From: Salminus brasiliensis
Taxonomy: Eukaryota; Chordata; Actinopteri; Characiformes; Bryconidae
Direction: 5' to 3'
NCBI RefSeq assembly: GCF_030463535.1
Contig: NC_132879.1
Span: 41,291,970 to 41,355,969, forward strand
Length of the DNA: 64,000 bases
This document shows positions 13,491 through 39,500 of the stretch, in pieces. Below the pieces are notes generated by a model that did not search any database, was not told the origin of the DNA, and saw only the letters and a program-made list of their open reading frames with translations. Every line of letters starts with the position of its first letter. The stretch's first letter is position 1. Made by a program: the position numbers and the translations under genes.

Positions 13491-15655
13491 CTGTTCATAT
13501 CCTGATGATGTGATTCAGAAGGTCATGCAAGTGAGAAAGGTTTTAACCTGAATAAGCTCCATAATAACAGAGCAAATATGTAACAGTTTACTGAAAACAA
13601 CTTTCTCTCAACAACTTTCCCAACTAGCTGTTGTTACGGGAAACCTTACTTACTTTATGTGTGTGATTCTTAATCTAGTAGTATGCAAGTGTACTTCAGT
13701 GTATTGTAATTAAGTTATGATGTTTTCTCTCCTATGCAGTATGCAAGACTATGGCACATGTATAGAACACACATACTCTGTGAGTCATCATAAAGCTCAA
13801 GTTAAGAGTAGTTACACTCTGATATGCTGGTTGCTCAAGTTTTTGCCCTTGTATGGTAGAATAAGTCTGTGAATGTTTCTAATATGTGTATGTACACTTG
13901 CAGGGGTCATAATTGCAGAATTTACATATGAAGTCTGTTGTATTATGTGTATTGATTTTAAAACTTGGCAAATTGTAAGTTACTTTGGTGGCAGTACGTT
14001 AAATTATATATTATAATATAATATTATATATTATGTTAAGTTTCCCAGCATTTTGAGTTATTGCATAGGCAGCAAGACACTAATGCAGTTTCCCTCTGTT
14101 TTTGCCAATAACAGTATGTTGGAGAATCAGTGGACAAAAGTAAAAGGCAAAGGATGTTAATCATTTTTTTACTTGTTTCACAGTGGAGCATATCAAGGAA
14201 AAAAATATGTCCTTGTCACTAACATATTAATAACATTAATAACACTAACATAATAGTAAGTTACTGTTTTCCAGGTGGCTCAAACATAGGGCAGGTTGAG
14301 CCAAAATATATTATATTCTGTTGTATATGATTAAAATATCACTTAACTAACTTAATCCACCCCCCGAAAAAAAAAACCAGCCCCATCGGTAGCTTAGTTT
14401 TCAGGGGATAATTAATCCGCAGAAAAAAATACCTTATTCTTCAGTTGGACTAAACTGAAAATGAACTGCTCAGCTATGTCTCACCTGTGTATTTGGGACT
14501 TATGTAGCAGAGTAACAATAAGTAATATTAGGCATACTGATGATGTTGGAGTTTTCACAAATGTCTGGGTCACTCCTAGTTTGATACTAGTCCACCACCA
14601 AAAATATATATCCAGTCAAAAAGGGCTCTAAGGTCAGAAGCTGAACTCCAGAAAAGGGCTAGTTTGTGTTATGTTATTGATTAACACATAATATTGATCA
14701 AACACTTACAAAATAATATTCTGTAGATGGAGGTAAGGTAAAGTATCAATCATTCAGAGTGCTCTGCAAAAAGATGACAATTATACATAAACAACAACTG
14801 TAAAACTATTAGAGAAAAGATCTGGTTAACTGCTGAGAGTAAGGCAGGGCAACAATTCCAGAAACGTATAAAAGTTACTCTGATCTGGGGCTTCGTTTTC
14901 CGCCATCTTTACGGGGCTCTTTTTTTCCTGCATTGCATGTATACAGAAAACCTACCTTGGCTGCAGCCTAGGCTTTGGAATGCAGCTATTATGTTCAAAC
15001 AGTAATTCTGTGCATTCCCTTTTTAAAACGCCAGTTTCCAGTCACACAATACCAGGCTTCTATCTCTATAAATGGAGAGAGACCATAAAAGGTCGGAAGA
15101 GCAGATGTCTTCCTGACTTTCTTTGTAACCGACAACACGTTACGCGTTATGAGAATTATTACGCCATTTATCATCTCTGGTTTAGGTCAAAACGTCATAT
15201 CTTTGACATGAAGATAGCTTTGGAGAGAACCCATTATGCTTCATGAATATGAAGCCTCTGTGTTATAAGAAACTGCTTTGTGACACATGTTTCCTCCCTA
15301 CAACCTGCAGAGCTTCCAACTCTCAAGCACTGGCTGCAAGACTTATTATATGAGGTCTACTTTCATGCCATACTTGCCTCCGTAATGTGAAGGAGACTAG
15401 AAAAACTAGAGATGTAATGGAAAAGTCACCAAACAGACAAAACAGTTTAGGCAGAGTCCTCTGGGTTCTAAGACAGGGGTGAAAGTGTGGAAAAAGGGTC
15501 AGATGTCTATTCACTTACCCAGATGTCAGGTTTATTTAAGAAAAACAACAACAAAAAAAGATCACACAAGTGAAAAGTTTGGACCACTAGCTCCTCTATC
15601 AGCCCCCCATATTATTTCAATATAGTTGTATACATATGTTGTGTCCACTGCCTTC
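13491..15655. other. intergenic stretch between L2 LINE and AGBL5 3' end, nothing recognised
   Basis: AT-rich, with only short open frames. The 88-codon frame at 14980-15246 has no recognisable family features. I see no RNA genes or terminal repeats. A slightly more GC-rich patch around 14880-15200 has no interpretation that I can defend. Confidence 0.5.
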
Positions 15656-15659
15656 TACT

Positions 15660-18409
15660 GAAGATAAAGATGAAGCACATTTATTGGTACATTATTAGGA
15701 GATTGAGGCAAAACATGAGAAAGTTACATAGGCAGGAGATTACTTTAAAATTGGAGACATAAAAACCATCAGAAACTACATTTAGGCACAACTCGTTTTT
15801 AGATATCCTTCCACAAGTAAGCAATCCACAATGGAATTACAGTTTAACTAATAGGAAAAAAAGAAAGGGTTGAAAAACAAAAATAAGGCAGTTTATATTG
15901 ATGTGGTGACACAACTATGTACATCACCACTATGAGATGAGAATGTTTAGTTTAGTAGGAAAACATCCCAAAACCACAGACAGCAAAAACACAGCCTATC
16001 AACATGAAACAAACAATCACATGATCTATTTGGCGAGCGGACCACGTCATCTAACCTGCATCGGGCAGTCTCTAGTCTCGAGCAGATAGCAAAACCATAA
16101 TGCCATTAGCACAGACAACAAACCTTACTACCATCAGAGAGCCTAAATACTGAGGCGACAGTTGGCTGGAACACCTGAAACACACGCTAAGCAGGCCAGG
16201 TTTGCCAAGTCTGATCAGGGAATGTACTATTAAGATTTGTGGGCTAGAAACCTGCAGGTAGTGCTGCCTTTAGTAAAGTAAGCTCAGTCTACACAGCACA
16301 CCATAATCTGTTGACTTGCTTATTACTTACTTACTTAGTTTTCCCCTAAAGAAATAATATTTTGATCAAGATTTAGAAGATTAATTTTTAGAAGAACAAG
16401 ACTTTGGGAGGAAAGTTTGAGTAACTCCTAACTCCTTCAAAAGTCTAGAGAGATAAAAGTCACTAGTTAGCACACTGCATAACAATTTCACACATAATCA
16501 TTGCTTGTTAAAGCTTGTGAAAAAATAAAACGTACAATGACCGTTAAAAAGAGGAAGTAATAGTTACAGTGACAGGAGGAGGTCTCTGTGATTGAACAGA
16601 ATGACACCAAAAAGCCATTTTCACACAGGATTACACAGGTGATCTATCCATGTTATGCCTGCACACATGCGTTCTGTCGAAGCTGACTTGGCAAATAGGT
16701 CATTCAATCTGATGATACACCAATGCACTTTTTTAAAGACCCTACATGGTTTAAAATGCTACCCTAACAACTGATCTGTCCTAATAGTGTGACTTTCCTC
16801 ACAAATATATATATATATATACTTCATACCTTTTGCCAAATTGTTTTCTAAAGTATACTAAAATGACTTATGATATACATCTGATGTTGTGCATCATGCC
16901 CATAGTAGGAATTCTAAATGAAAGTTTTCTATGAGAATGTTTTTAAAAATGCTTTGAGAGCCTTTGGTAGACAAAGGTTCACATTTTTCACACTGAAGGT
17001 CACTGTATTCTTTACTAAGAAGTAAAAATATGAATAAATGCTACATTCATGCCAACACTCATGCGCACTGAAACAATGTTGCGTCTACTAAGTCTACTAT
17101 TATATACTAACCCCAACTCTCTTACCAAAGTTTGCAAAGCTTCCTGATTTGTTCTGGGGGAAGTCTTGTTAAAGTGCCAGTCTTATGATGTTATAGCAAA
17201 GTGTAGCTGTGTTAGCAAAATGTGAACTGACTCATAACAATGTAATTCAGAGGATCCAGTGACAGTGTATGTCAAAATGTACACACAATTAAAAAAAAAA
17301 AACCCTATTCATTTCTCCAACAAAGAAAAAACAGTTTTGATTTCCAGAATGAGCATGACAACAACAGAATAGAATCATAATTTCAGTGGTCTTTTGGGTT
17401 CAGTCAGATTTTAGCCAACATTCTGAATAGCTTGTCCAGCCTGGCAGCAGCAGCCACGAAAGAACGCAATTCTTTAGCCGAGCATGGATGGCTTATTCAT
17501 AGTTAATTCTTACAAGCACTCCCAAAACTTTTTTTTTCGGAATGCACAGACACACCAAAAATAAAAAAAAACCCACACAAACAAAACGAAATATATAAAT
17601 ATAAAAGAAAGAATGAAGAAATAATTGAACAGATGTTCTAATCCTGCTTGAATACAAGCTCAGATTTCTCCCAAACACAGGCTGATTATTAGTTTTAAAT
17701 GGCACAAGGAAAAAAATAAATAAAATCCAATACAATAAAACCTATAAATGAAGCTACAGTACTAGGCTTGTCCAGTGGCACTGCAGCTTTAGTTCTTCAA
17801 ATCAAGTCAAGTATACTGAGACACTGGTCCTGTGTAATACAAACATCAATATGAGTAATAATTACAGAGGACTACTAAAGTGATCCTATATGAGTAGGGC
17901 TGTACGTTTAATGTAGTGGTGGCACTGTACTGAAAAAATAAGAACAGGAAAAACGTACAACAAAAGACAAAAGTGCAAGAAGGCATACTGCAGAAAAAAG
18001 TTCCTGAAAAGAGTGACACACACACACAGCCTTTTGTTCCCATGATTACCATTACATTCAGTCACTAGCGTTAAGTGTATACTCCATTAATATGATCAAA
18101 GTGCAATGCTTCTAAATAATCAAAACTAAAGCCTGCTACTGTTGTGAAAAATAATAAATATAAAAGTGTTTCTCTGGCGTTTAATGCCAGTGACCATTTG
18201 AGTGGGTCCATTTCTGCCCTTTTAGTCAAATAAATTCAAAGAAAATTTAAAAAATAAAATCTAATAACAATTCATACAAATAAAACAAAAACACACACAA
18301 GCAGAAGTAAACTCCACAGTACAATGCCCAGGCCTGTTTGGCCTCCCTCATTGTAGCGCCGATCCCTTCTCACACACTCACATAGATCACATAAATAGGG
18401 AACGTTCAG
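15660..18409 (-). other. agbl5: probable long 3' untranslated region of AGBL5
   Basis: Downstream of the AGBL5 stop (18410) the minus strand runs about 2.7 kb without recognisable repeats to an AATAAA (15685-15680 on the minus strand). Repeat-poor sequence of this length next to a stop codon is consistent with a 3' UTR, but no transcript evidence is available and other signals could be used. Confidence 0.35.
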
Positions 18410-31834
<13,425 letters not shown>

Positions 31835-31883
31835 GATCAGAGCTCCGGCTTCAAACTATCACTCACTATGCTGCACCTAGACA

Positions 31884-31884
<1 letters not shown>

Positions 31885-31936
<52 letters not shown>
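31885..31936. repeat. (CT)n microsatellite just upstream of the AGBL5 start codon
   Basis: A pure CT run of about 50 bp (GA on the coding strand), 50 bp upstream of the AGBL5 ATG. Depending on the acceptor used it lies in the 5' UTR or at the end of the preceding intron. Confidence 0.95.
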
Positions 31937-31939
<3 letters not shown>

Positions 31940-32562
31940 TACGCAACTCACATCTGCACTTCACATCTGTATAGAGGAGGAAACATGATGGAAATGAGAA
32001 GAGAGTTTAAGATGTAAAACAAAGCACAAAATAAGTTCCCCACTACAGTCAGGCTTTTAAACCTTTACTAATCATTATATTCGTTTTTTTTATTTTCTGT
32101 ATAATTAATCATTAGGCTTTTTAATCATTTATGTGGAAATGCACATGAAGGGCATCATAACATTACATAGATTCCACAGTATTTTATCATTATTAGCATA
32201 TTCCCATTCAGAGGACAACAGTAAGTTCACATGTGGCTTTGAGTAGTAGCTAAAGACAATGGTTATTTCTGGTGAACGCCTGGTTTGTATTACCACTACA
32301 ATATTCTGAGGAAATTTCTTTATCATTAGAATAACTTTAACTGCAAGCTGCACATCAGACAAGGCACTCTCCTGTCTGTTTTGGTGTTGTTTTACTTTTT
32401 TCTTCCCACTACTCGTCCTCTGTAAACTGATACGGGGGATAGAAAAGCAAGCCAGTAGCTACGTGGTCCTAACCTGTTTAAAAAATAAACAGCACTAAGC
32501 TATACGTTAACTAGCTGTGTAGCTACATTGTGTGACAGCGAAAAACTGAATGAAATCTATTA

Positions 32563-32963
32563 GTTTTAATCTCAATTCCACAGAACTCTAGCTAACCTAT
32601 CTAGCTAATAGTAGCTGCAATGAGGTATCTAGCTAACGCACTGCATTTTTTGTTAACTCCCTGTAAGACTACACCTTAATCACACAATAATTGTTTCATT
32701 TGAAAGGCATTGGAGTAGACACATAAATACAAAAATGAATTCAAATGACAAAATACTTATTGACCTCACTACACATAAATGAAGTGTCTGTATTCAGTCC
32801 ACACTACATTTTAAAATTCACTATTCAGTATATAGAGTACAGTCACAGAATACACTGCACCAAGCTATTTAAAATAATTAACATTACTGCAAATGTTTTA
32901 ATCTCAATTCCACAGAACTCTAGCTAACTACCTAACCTAGCTAATAGTAGCTGCAATGAGGTA
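32563..32963. repeat. duplicated segment copy A bracketed by ~65-bp direct repeats
   Basis: The 257-bp segment 32640-32896 is nearly identical to 34531-34795. It is flanked by two copies of a ~65-bp sequence (32563-32627 and 32895-32963, starting GTTTTAATCTCAATTCCACA and ending GCTGCAATGAGGTA), so the insertion is accompanied by a direct repeat of the flank. It lies between the AGBL5 start codon and its inferred promoter. Confidence 0.88.
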
Positions 32964-33656
32964 ACGCAGAAAAACTCAAAGAAACCAACATTAGCTAGCT
33001 AGCTAGAAGCTAAAATATTCCTGACAGCAGTTCAATCCAACCGAAATGACTGTTCATTAAATCGAAACGGCCTTAATATTAGATAGCTAAGTGGCAGGTG
33101 ACAGGTGATAATCTCTTCAGCCGTCGCTGACATTCAGTGAAACTTACAGCTAAGAGAACGTTAAAGCTTCAGCGCGGCCCTTTTGCGACGAATATGCAGA
33201 GGCATTCGCTAGCACTGCTTAGTTGTAAGACCGCCTCGAACGAAAACAAATAGTTGTGTTGCTCGCTAGCTAACTTAACCGAGCTAGCAAATGCACAGCC
33301 AGCTATCCTTTAGTCACAACCCACTATAGCAGGTAGCACGGTAGCAAGCTACCCATGTTCGCTAACAGCTGTCATGCAGAAGCAAAAGCATGACATCAGC
33401 TGTATCCTACGTATCGTTACTTCATATTGTGTTTAAGCACAAGTGTAGAATAAATCCATTAGCTAGCTAGTAACTCCTGGCCACCTAGTCAGCCAACTGT
33501 CTTTGGGTTCGTCAGCGTTTGCGTTTGAGGTAGCCCAAACACAATGACATGACCAGCACAACTGTCTGTCCACAGTCTCGCGTATGAATAGCAGCCAGTA
33601 CAGTACAAATCTACAGAAACGCATCGTACGGTTCCACGTTTCCTAACGAAAATTAC

Positions 33657-33815
33657 CCTCTTGCGTCGCTTCGGCAAACATCAGCGCAGTGGTTTTAAAT
33701 CCAAACAAACCCACTCGTCCGTCCGTCTCCGCGTAGCGACAATAAGGCGGCAGCTGATTGGTGCGATGAGCTCACGGTGAGCACCCAGGACGACAATGAG
33801 CGCCTATTGGTTTGT
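33657..33815 (-). promoter_or_regulatory. agbl5: probable AGBL5 promoter and first non-coding exon
   Basis: A locally GC- and CpG-richer stretch contains two CCAAT boxes on the minus strand (ATTGG at 33757-33761 and 33806-33810). Downstream on the minus strand a plausible donor (GTAATT) starts at 33656. This would place a 5' UTR exon at about 33657-33740 and an intron of about 1.8 kb before the coding exon at 31834. There is no TATA box. The start site itself is inferred. Confidence 0.5.
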
Positions 33816-34019
33816 GCTTGTGGAAGTTGTAGCGTGTGTACATAAATAAAAACATGTACACGTAACGGTGCGATGACAGGAGTTGAAACTGTCTAAACAA
33901 GGCAAATGTGCATTTTTATTGAACGCATTTTTGTAAGTGATGTTTTCCCACTGACCTTTTTATTGCATATTATACAAGTAGCAATCCAAGTTATTCAATC
34001 TCAATTTAACTAGCTCGCT

Positions 34020-34480
34020 ACATTTCTGGTTCTGATTCCCACCAACGTTTTCCTATAGGGTTCAAGTCAGGTGGCTGTGACAACCACTCCATAATCTACC
34101 AGGACTTCTTCTGAAACCAAGCCTTGCTGGATTTTGAAGTATTCTTGGAATCACTGTCTTGTTGTAAGGTCCAATGACACCCAGGCTTCAGTTGTCTTTA
34201 CAGAAGACATGACATTTTCTCCTAGGATTCCCTGATACTCCATCTCACCCTGTTCTTTTTTAACCTTGATCCAAACATCCATATAACATTCCAGTTTTGG
34301 TTCATTGCTCTTTAGGACAGATTTCCATAATGGATGTGGGGATGTCAGTTTTGTTTTTTTTTGATACATTAATTTTTTCAGCTTGCATCGTCACCTTTTT
34401 GGACCATATATGAAGAGTTTCTATGAAAGGTTCACAAATACAAATCAACACTCTGAAGGAACTATAGACCACAAAAGTGC
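34020..34480 (-). pseudogene. decayed Tc1-like transposon fragment
   Basis: On the minus strand the segment has the degraded layout of a Tc1-like transposase mRNA: TTGAACCCTATAGGAAAAC (PDLNPIEN-type region) near 34050-34065, and GGTCCAATGACACCCAGG-type text on the plus strand near 34170. A related fossil lies at 50170-50370. Intergenic between the AGBL5 promoter and TMEM214. Confidence 0.55.
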
Positions 34481-34530
34481 TGATGAGTTAATTGTCAAAT
34501 CACTTTTGATTTTGATATAAAATGGCTGTT

Positions 34531-34795
34531 ACTGCATTTTTTGTTAACTCCCTGTAAGACTACACCTTAATCACACAATAATTGTTTCATTTGAAAGGCA
34601 TTGGAGTACAAACACAAATACAAAAATGAATTCAAATGACTTATTGACAAAATACTTATTGACCTCACTACACATAAATGAAGTGTCTGTATTCAGTCCA
34701 CACTACATTTTAAAATTCACTATTCAGTATATAGAGTACAGTCACAGAATACACTGCACCAAACTATTTAAAATAATTAACATTACTGCAAATGT
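34531..34795. repeat. duplicated segment copy B
   Basis: Same sequence as 32640-32896 in the same orientation, with a small insertion (about 8 bp, an extra TTATTGAC-like unit) and a few substitutions. Ends at AAATGT in both copies. It lies between the AGBL5 promoter and the TMEM214 3' end. Confidence 0.88.
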
Positions 34796-34879
34796 CAACA
34801 ACACCAGTATGAACATATACTGTGGGCAGGGCCAACCATTATGTTTTTATTTAATTTATTTATAAACCATTAATACAAA

Positions 34880-35403
34880 GTCAATATTTATTTAATATTT
34901 TGTAATAGCCATGTTGTCTTTAAGGAATAATTCCATGTCCACCTTGGCCTGCCTTGTACACAGTCAATTTGTTTCTATTAAGAGAGTCAGTTGTCTACTG
35001 GTGGCGCACTGCTTGTAGGGCAGCATCTGTTAGAAACATGAAGCTTGACTTCCTCAATGTGGATGATATACAAACACTGACATTTCAGCAGTCATGTGGT
35101 ATTACACAAATCCAATCAGGTAAAGCAAAAACACATCCTACTTTCCCAATGCAGCACACTGTACCAATGCATTCTATATGTAACATATGCAGAGAATGGG
35201 TTTATGGGGACAATGTTACATTGGAGGTAGATTTCAGTTCTTAAAGATTCCAGGGTTGTGTTTTATAACTAAGAGCACGTCTAACGCACACTACAGAGCA
35301 AGAGGAAATGTGAAAAGTATGGAATAAGGGTTTCTCTACATGCCTTTCCACTTCACATTAAAAGACGGATCTTCAAGTAGAACACAGTAGCAGCAGTAAT
35401 CAT
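34880..35403 (-). other. possible TMEM214-side 3' untranslated region
   Basis: Follows the candidate terminal exon on the minus strand and ends near an AATAAA (34892-34887). Nothing repetitive is recognised inside. It depends on the candidate exon being real. Confidence 0.3.
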
Positions 35404-35469
35404 TCAGTGCCCATCCCCATGCGCTTTCTCCAGTTGTGCAAATTTGGATTTGTCACTCTTAATGGCAGC
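35404..35469 (-). CDS. candidate alternative terminal exon (21 codons plus stop)
   Basis: A strong polypyrimidine tract and acceptor (a run of T then CTAG, ending at 35470) opens a 66-nt frame reading AAIKSDKSKFAQLEKAHGDG-H then TGA. The frame is phase 0. If TMEM214's last exon ended at 36542 with a GC donor (AAG|GCATAA), this exon would extend the protein to 703 aa in frame; otherwise it is a 3' UTR exon, part of another transcript, or chance. I do not recognise the peptide. The lysine-rich, hydrophilic composition and exact phase make it worth keeping. Confidence 0.35.
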   Translation of the reverse strand, partial: AAIKSDKSKFAQLEKAHGDGH

Positions 35470-36360
35470 CTAGAAAAAAAAAAAAGATGAACTAACCCGG
35501 AAAGTAGACGGTTATCACAGAGGAAGCCGTGTTCAAAATTCCAACATAAGTATCAACATATCATGCCATGCTCTAGCTTAATAATCAAAACTTCAGAGCT
35601 GTAGCAATGCTAGCTTATGTAAATGTTCACATTATTTAGCTTCTGCTGGAAAATCAAAGATATGAGACCAAGTGACACAGCTGGAACGGAAAACACTGAG
35701 CTAGTTTGCAAACGCTGGGAAGGGAAGGGAGGGGGTGGTGCACTACAACAAACATCATTTGCAAATGGAATATTTGTATCATGCTGCCATATAAGGAACA
35801 CAAGAGACAGCTAGAGTTAAAATGACACCCAAGCAAAATATTCACAGTAATCAATATGGATAGCTACATATGAATACCCCAGACAACCCCAGTCATTACA
35901 ACTTCACACACACGGCCATAATTTAATATACTGTTGTGCAGTATGTGGCATTCACAGCTGTCAACATCAGTCATGGCAAATAATTGACATGCTTTATTAA
36001 GGCCTTTGTGTTTAAGTGCATATTTTGTGAACAAATTTGCTCTGTGTGAAATTATGAGCTTGAGAGCATATTTAATAGTCTCATCTTTTAATGTTAAACA
36101 AATTAGGTCCCGCAACAAATTTAACAAAATCAGTAGCTGTTTAGAAAGTCCAAAGACCAATTATTTACAATTATCTAAGATATGGGTGTGTGGGTCTCAA
36201 TAGTCTATGGTCTTTTTTTTAACTAGTTTGGCAAAATAAATACAGCATCTGTAATTCCATGAGAAAATAAGAAATGTATAGGAGCACCCACCAATTCACC
36301 ACCCACCAGGTACAAGCCTGATCATAAAATCAAATGTCCCAAAGCATTGATGGCATGAAA

Positions 36361-36423
36361 TGGTGGAAGAAAAGAAAAGAAAAAAAAGAAAAAGAAAAAG
36401 AAGAAAAGAGAAAGAAAAAAAGG
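36361..36423. repeat. purine-rich (GAAA)n-like tract
   Basis: About 60 bp of nearly pure A and G on the plus strand (pyrimidine on the TMEM214 sense strand), roughly 115 bp downstream of the TMEM214 stop. Confidence 0.9.
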
Positions 36424-36535
36424 ATGTATGTTCCATCTCTAGTCCTCCAGATAACAAAATGTTTAATGAAGCAAGTGTTTGATAACAACAGCAGAGGGCA
36501 AAGTGTCCAATTTTGTGAGTATGTGTGTGTAGGCC

Positions 36536-39500
36536 TTATGCCTTGGAAAGGAGCTCTTGAGCCCAGCTCCTGATGGCTGTTGTGGTGTGTTGTAGGTAGA
36601 TCCATGTGCTGTTGGTGAGCGCCACCACATGGTTCTGCATGCAATGAAGCGATACCTCACCACTGTTGGAGAACAAAAGCAAATACATTATTAGCACACA
36701 CCCGCACACATGCCCCTTGTAATGCTCAGAAAATGTTTCAATTTTTAAATAAGTGGAATCATTGTGACAATCCTACCCTCAAACACTCTTGAGTTTGGCA
36801 TCAAACACTAACATTATGATATAATTTGCATACAGAGCCATAGTGTGCAGTGAGTGGTACTGACTTGCAGGAGTCTTGCAGTGATTGCCAACCGTGCTGC
36901 AGTGCTGTAATGAAGTACTGAAAGGCGGGTAGGACGTAGTTCTGATGCACAAACAGCAGAAGCTCCTTCATAAACTCCAAAAACTGGAACACACTGTTTG
37001 GAGTGTTTGCATTGATCTGAGAATAGCAGACAAAGGAGTAAGGAGAGCATTGTTCAATACTACAGACAGAGCACAAGTTTGAATGAATACATGATATACA
37101 AGCTAACATTATAATTAATCTACTTTATTGAAATAACTGAGAGGTGCACAGATTATACATTTTTATGGTGAATTACAATTTAATTTCTAGCCAATGCACC
37201 AAAGGCTTTTTGTTTTGTCAAGTCTATTTTATTATACTCAGCTGGCACTGAGGCTAACTGGACACCCTGTAACACACAGGCACAATTGAATTCTATAAGC
37301 AAACATCTGGTGCTTCCAATTCTGGCCAATGGAGATTGTACACCCCTAACGATTAAGAATAAATCTTTAAGATAAATACATGTCTGTCCTAATGTCTTAA
37401 GTGCTGTTCAGCATGCAGTGTTTGTAGCATAAAAGTAAGACTGCAACTCACCCACTCTATGAGCAGTGGTGTGTTCTGCTGCACCCACAGTATTAATTCT
37501 GAAGCCTTCTGCGCAACAAAAACCGCAGCCACCTTTAGCTTCTCAAGAGTGGCTTCTAGCACTGGACTCAGAGTCTCCACAGCCAGGGAATAGTAATAAG
37601 GAGTGTTCTCTGCTAACCAACTGCAACACACAGTACAGTTAAATCTTTAGTCTTAAAAAAAAAATTATAATAAAAAAAAAAAAAATCAGAAGAGACTGGT
37701 GGGTTTTGATCTCTTCGCATATGACATTTTAAACAATGCATTTAAGTTTCTTAGTATGTACTTTGTGCTTCCTCACCTGATGCCCTGCTGGCTGCAGTGG
37801 GACACTTTTCTCCAGGCCTGTTGGGATACAGCAGTGACCCCAATTCTTTCCAGGTACAGTGCTGTAGTGGACTCTGTAAATGTGCCGTGCAACCTCACAT
37901 CATGGGCAATAAAACCAGCAGCAAACACCAACATTACCAAGAGCAACCTTGACCATGGGAAACCCTGACAGCGGATCTTCATCTGCAGAGACTGGTGAAA
38001 GAAAAAGAAAAAATAAATAATAAGGCAGTTGATCAGGAAGAGTCTGTCTCTCCACCCCCCCCCCCAAGGGCCCTTTAGATATCCAGAATCTTACTAGTGT
38101 AACTGATCAGTTACATCCAAAGTTCAAAGAACTAGGAGTTATTCACAACCCTGGAATAGAATGTGGATTAAAGGTGCAAAGGACACTAAGTGTTCTTTGA
38201 CCTCTGTGATGACAGTGGAGCTACAGTCTACAAAAGAATTTCCACCAAGCCAAAGAACCATTTCGATCATGGAAATTTTTATTTTATTTTATTTATTTTT
38301 TTATTTTTATTTATTTATTTATTTTTTAAATGCAGTGGTTCTCTATGAAGCCATGCCAAAGCTCCAAAACTAGTAATAGATTGTCACTATAGTTATTAAT
38401 TAAGGTGCACAGATTTATAGCCATGTCCATGTCACAAACATATATTTTTCGTCTTCCAAAGAATGAGTAAATTGTCCCATTTTCTTTCATGGAGTCAGAG
38501 TCTAGGTACTTGTGGATTCATTCATGGCAATAGCACTGAGGGCCACGGAAAAACATTTAGCTCACGTCTCGTAGTTTTTGAGGTGTGCATAGGATTATCT
38601 TCTTACTGTAGAAGCCACTTCACATCTTCAGTTTTTGCTTTCAGAATTTGTTGGTATTTTATATAATTCAATTTTAAGAACAACTTAATAAAACTTTAAG
38701 AACAACTGCAAAGCATTGGTCCACACTGTGCTTAACAGTTGGAGATGTCATTTTCATGAAATTCTGATTATAGTCAAGAAGTTTCATTTAAGGATTAGGT
38801 CAAATAGTCAATTTCAGGTGGCTTTAAGACCAAGCATGAAGACCTCTGTTTGGTGAAGAATATAATATATTTAATAATATTATATAAAATATGTTCTTTT
38901 ACACAATTCTCAATCTTAAGGAGACTCTTTCAGCAGTGCAATATGTGAGGGGCTTTGAAATGAAACATATTTTCTGAATCCCTGGCGGATTTACTGGAAT
39001 ATTTTGGGTCATTGTCATGTTGCAGGGTTCACCACTGTTTTAGCTTCTGGAGAAATGCCCCTTAATTTTCTTCGAGCACCCTCTGACACGATAAAGAATT
39101 CCTAGTGGATTCTATGACGGAGGCTTGCCAGTCTCTGCTGCAGAAAAGCAGCACCAGACCAACACACGTGAAATGGCTGATTTCTAATCATTTTGAGATC
39201 TTTTTAAATCCCTTCCCAGACGCCTATGCATCTACAAAAGGAGTTGGCTTCTTAAGGGCCAGATTCCTGCACAGTTTTGCACCTTTCCAGCAACTAAGAC
39301 AGGCGTCTCTAAAATCCTCTAATAATGTTCTATCATAATAGAATTCAATATAATTTATTGTGGTTACATTTTTAATTTTGCAACTTTAAGATACCTCTCT
39401 GGTGAATGTGTAATTGTCTCTTACATTACAGACGGTATTGCAGTCCAAAATGTCCTCAGAATTAGCTGTGGCCTTAATCTCTTCATTGGTCACTCTGAAG

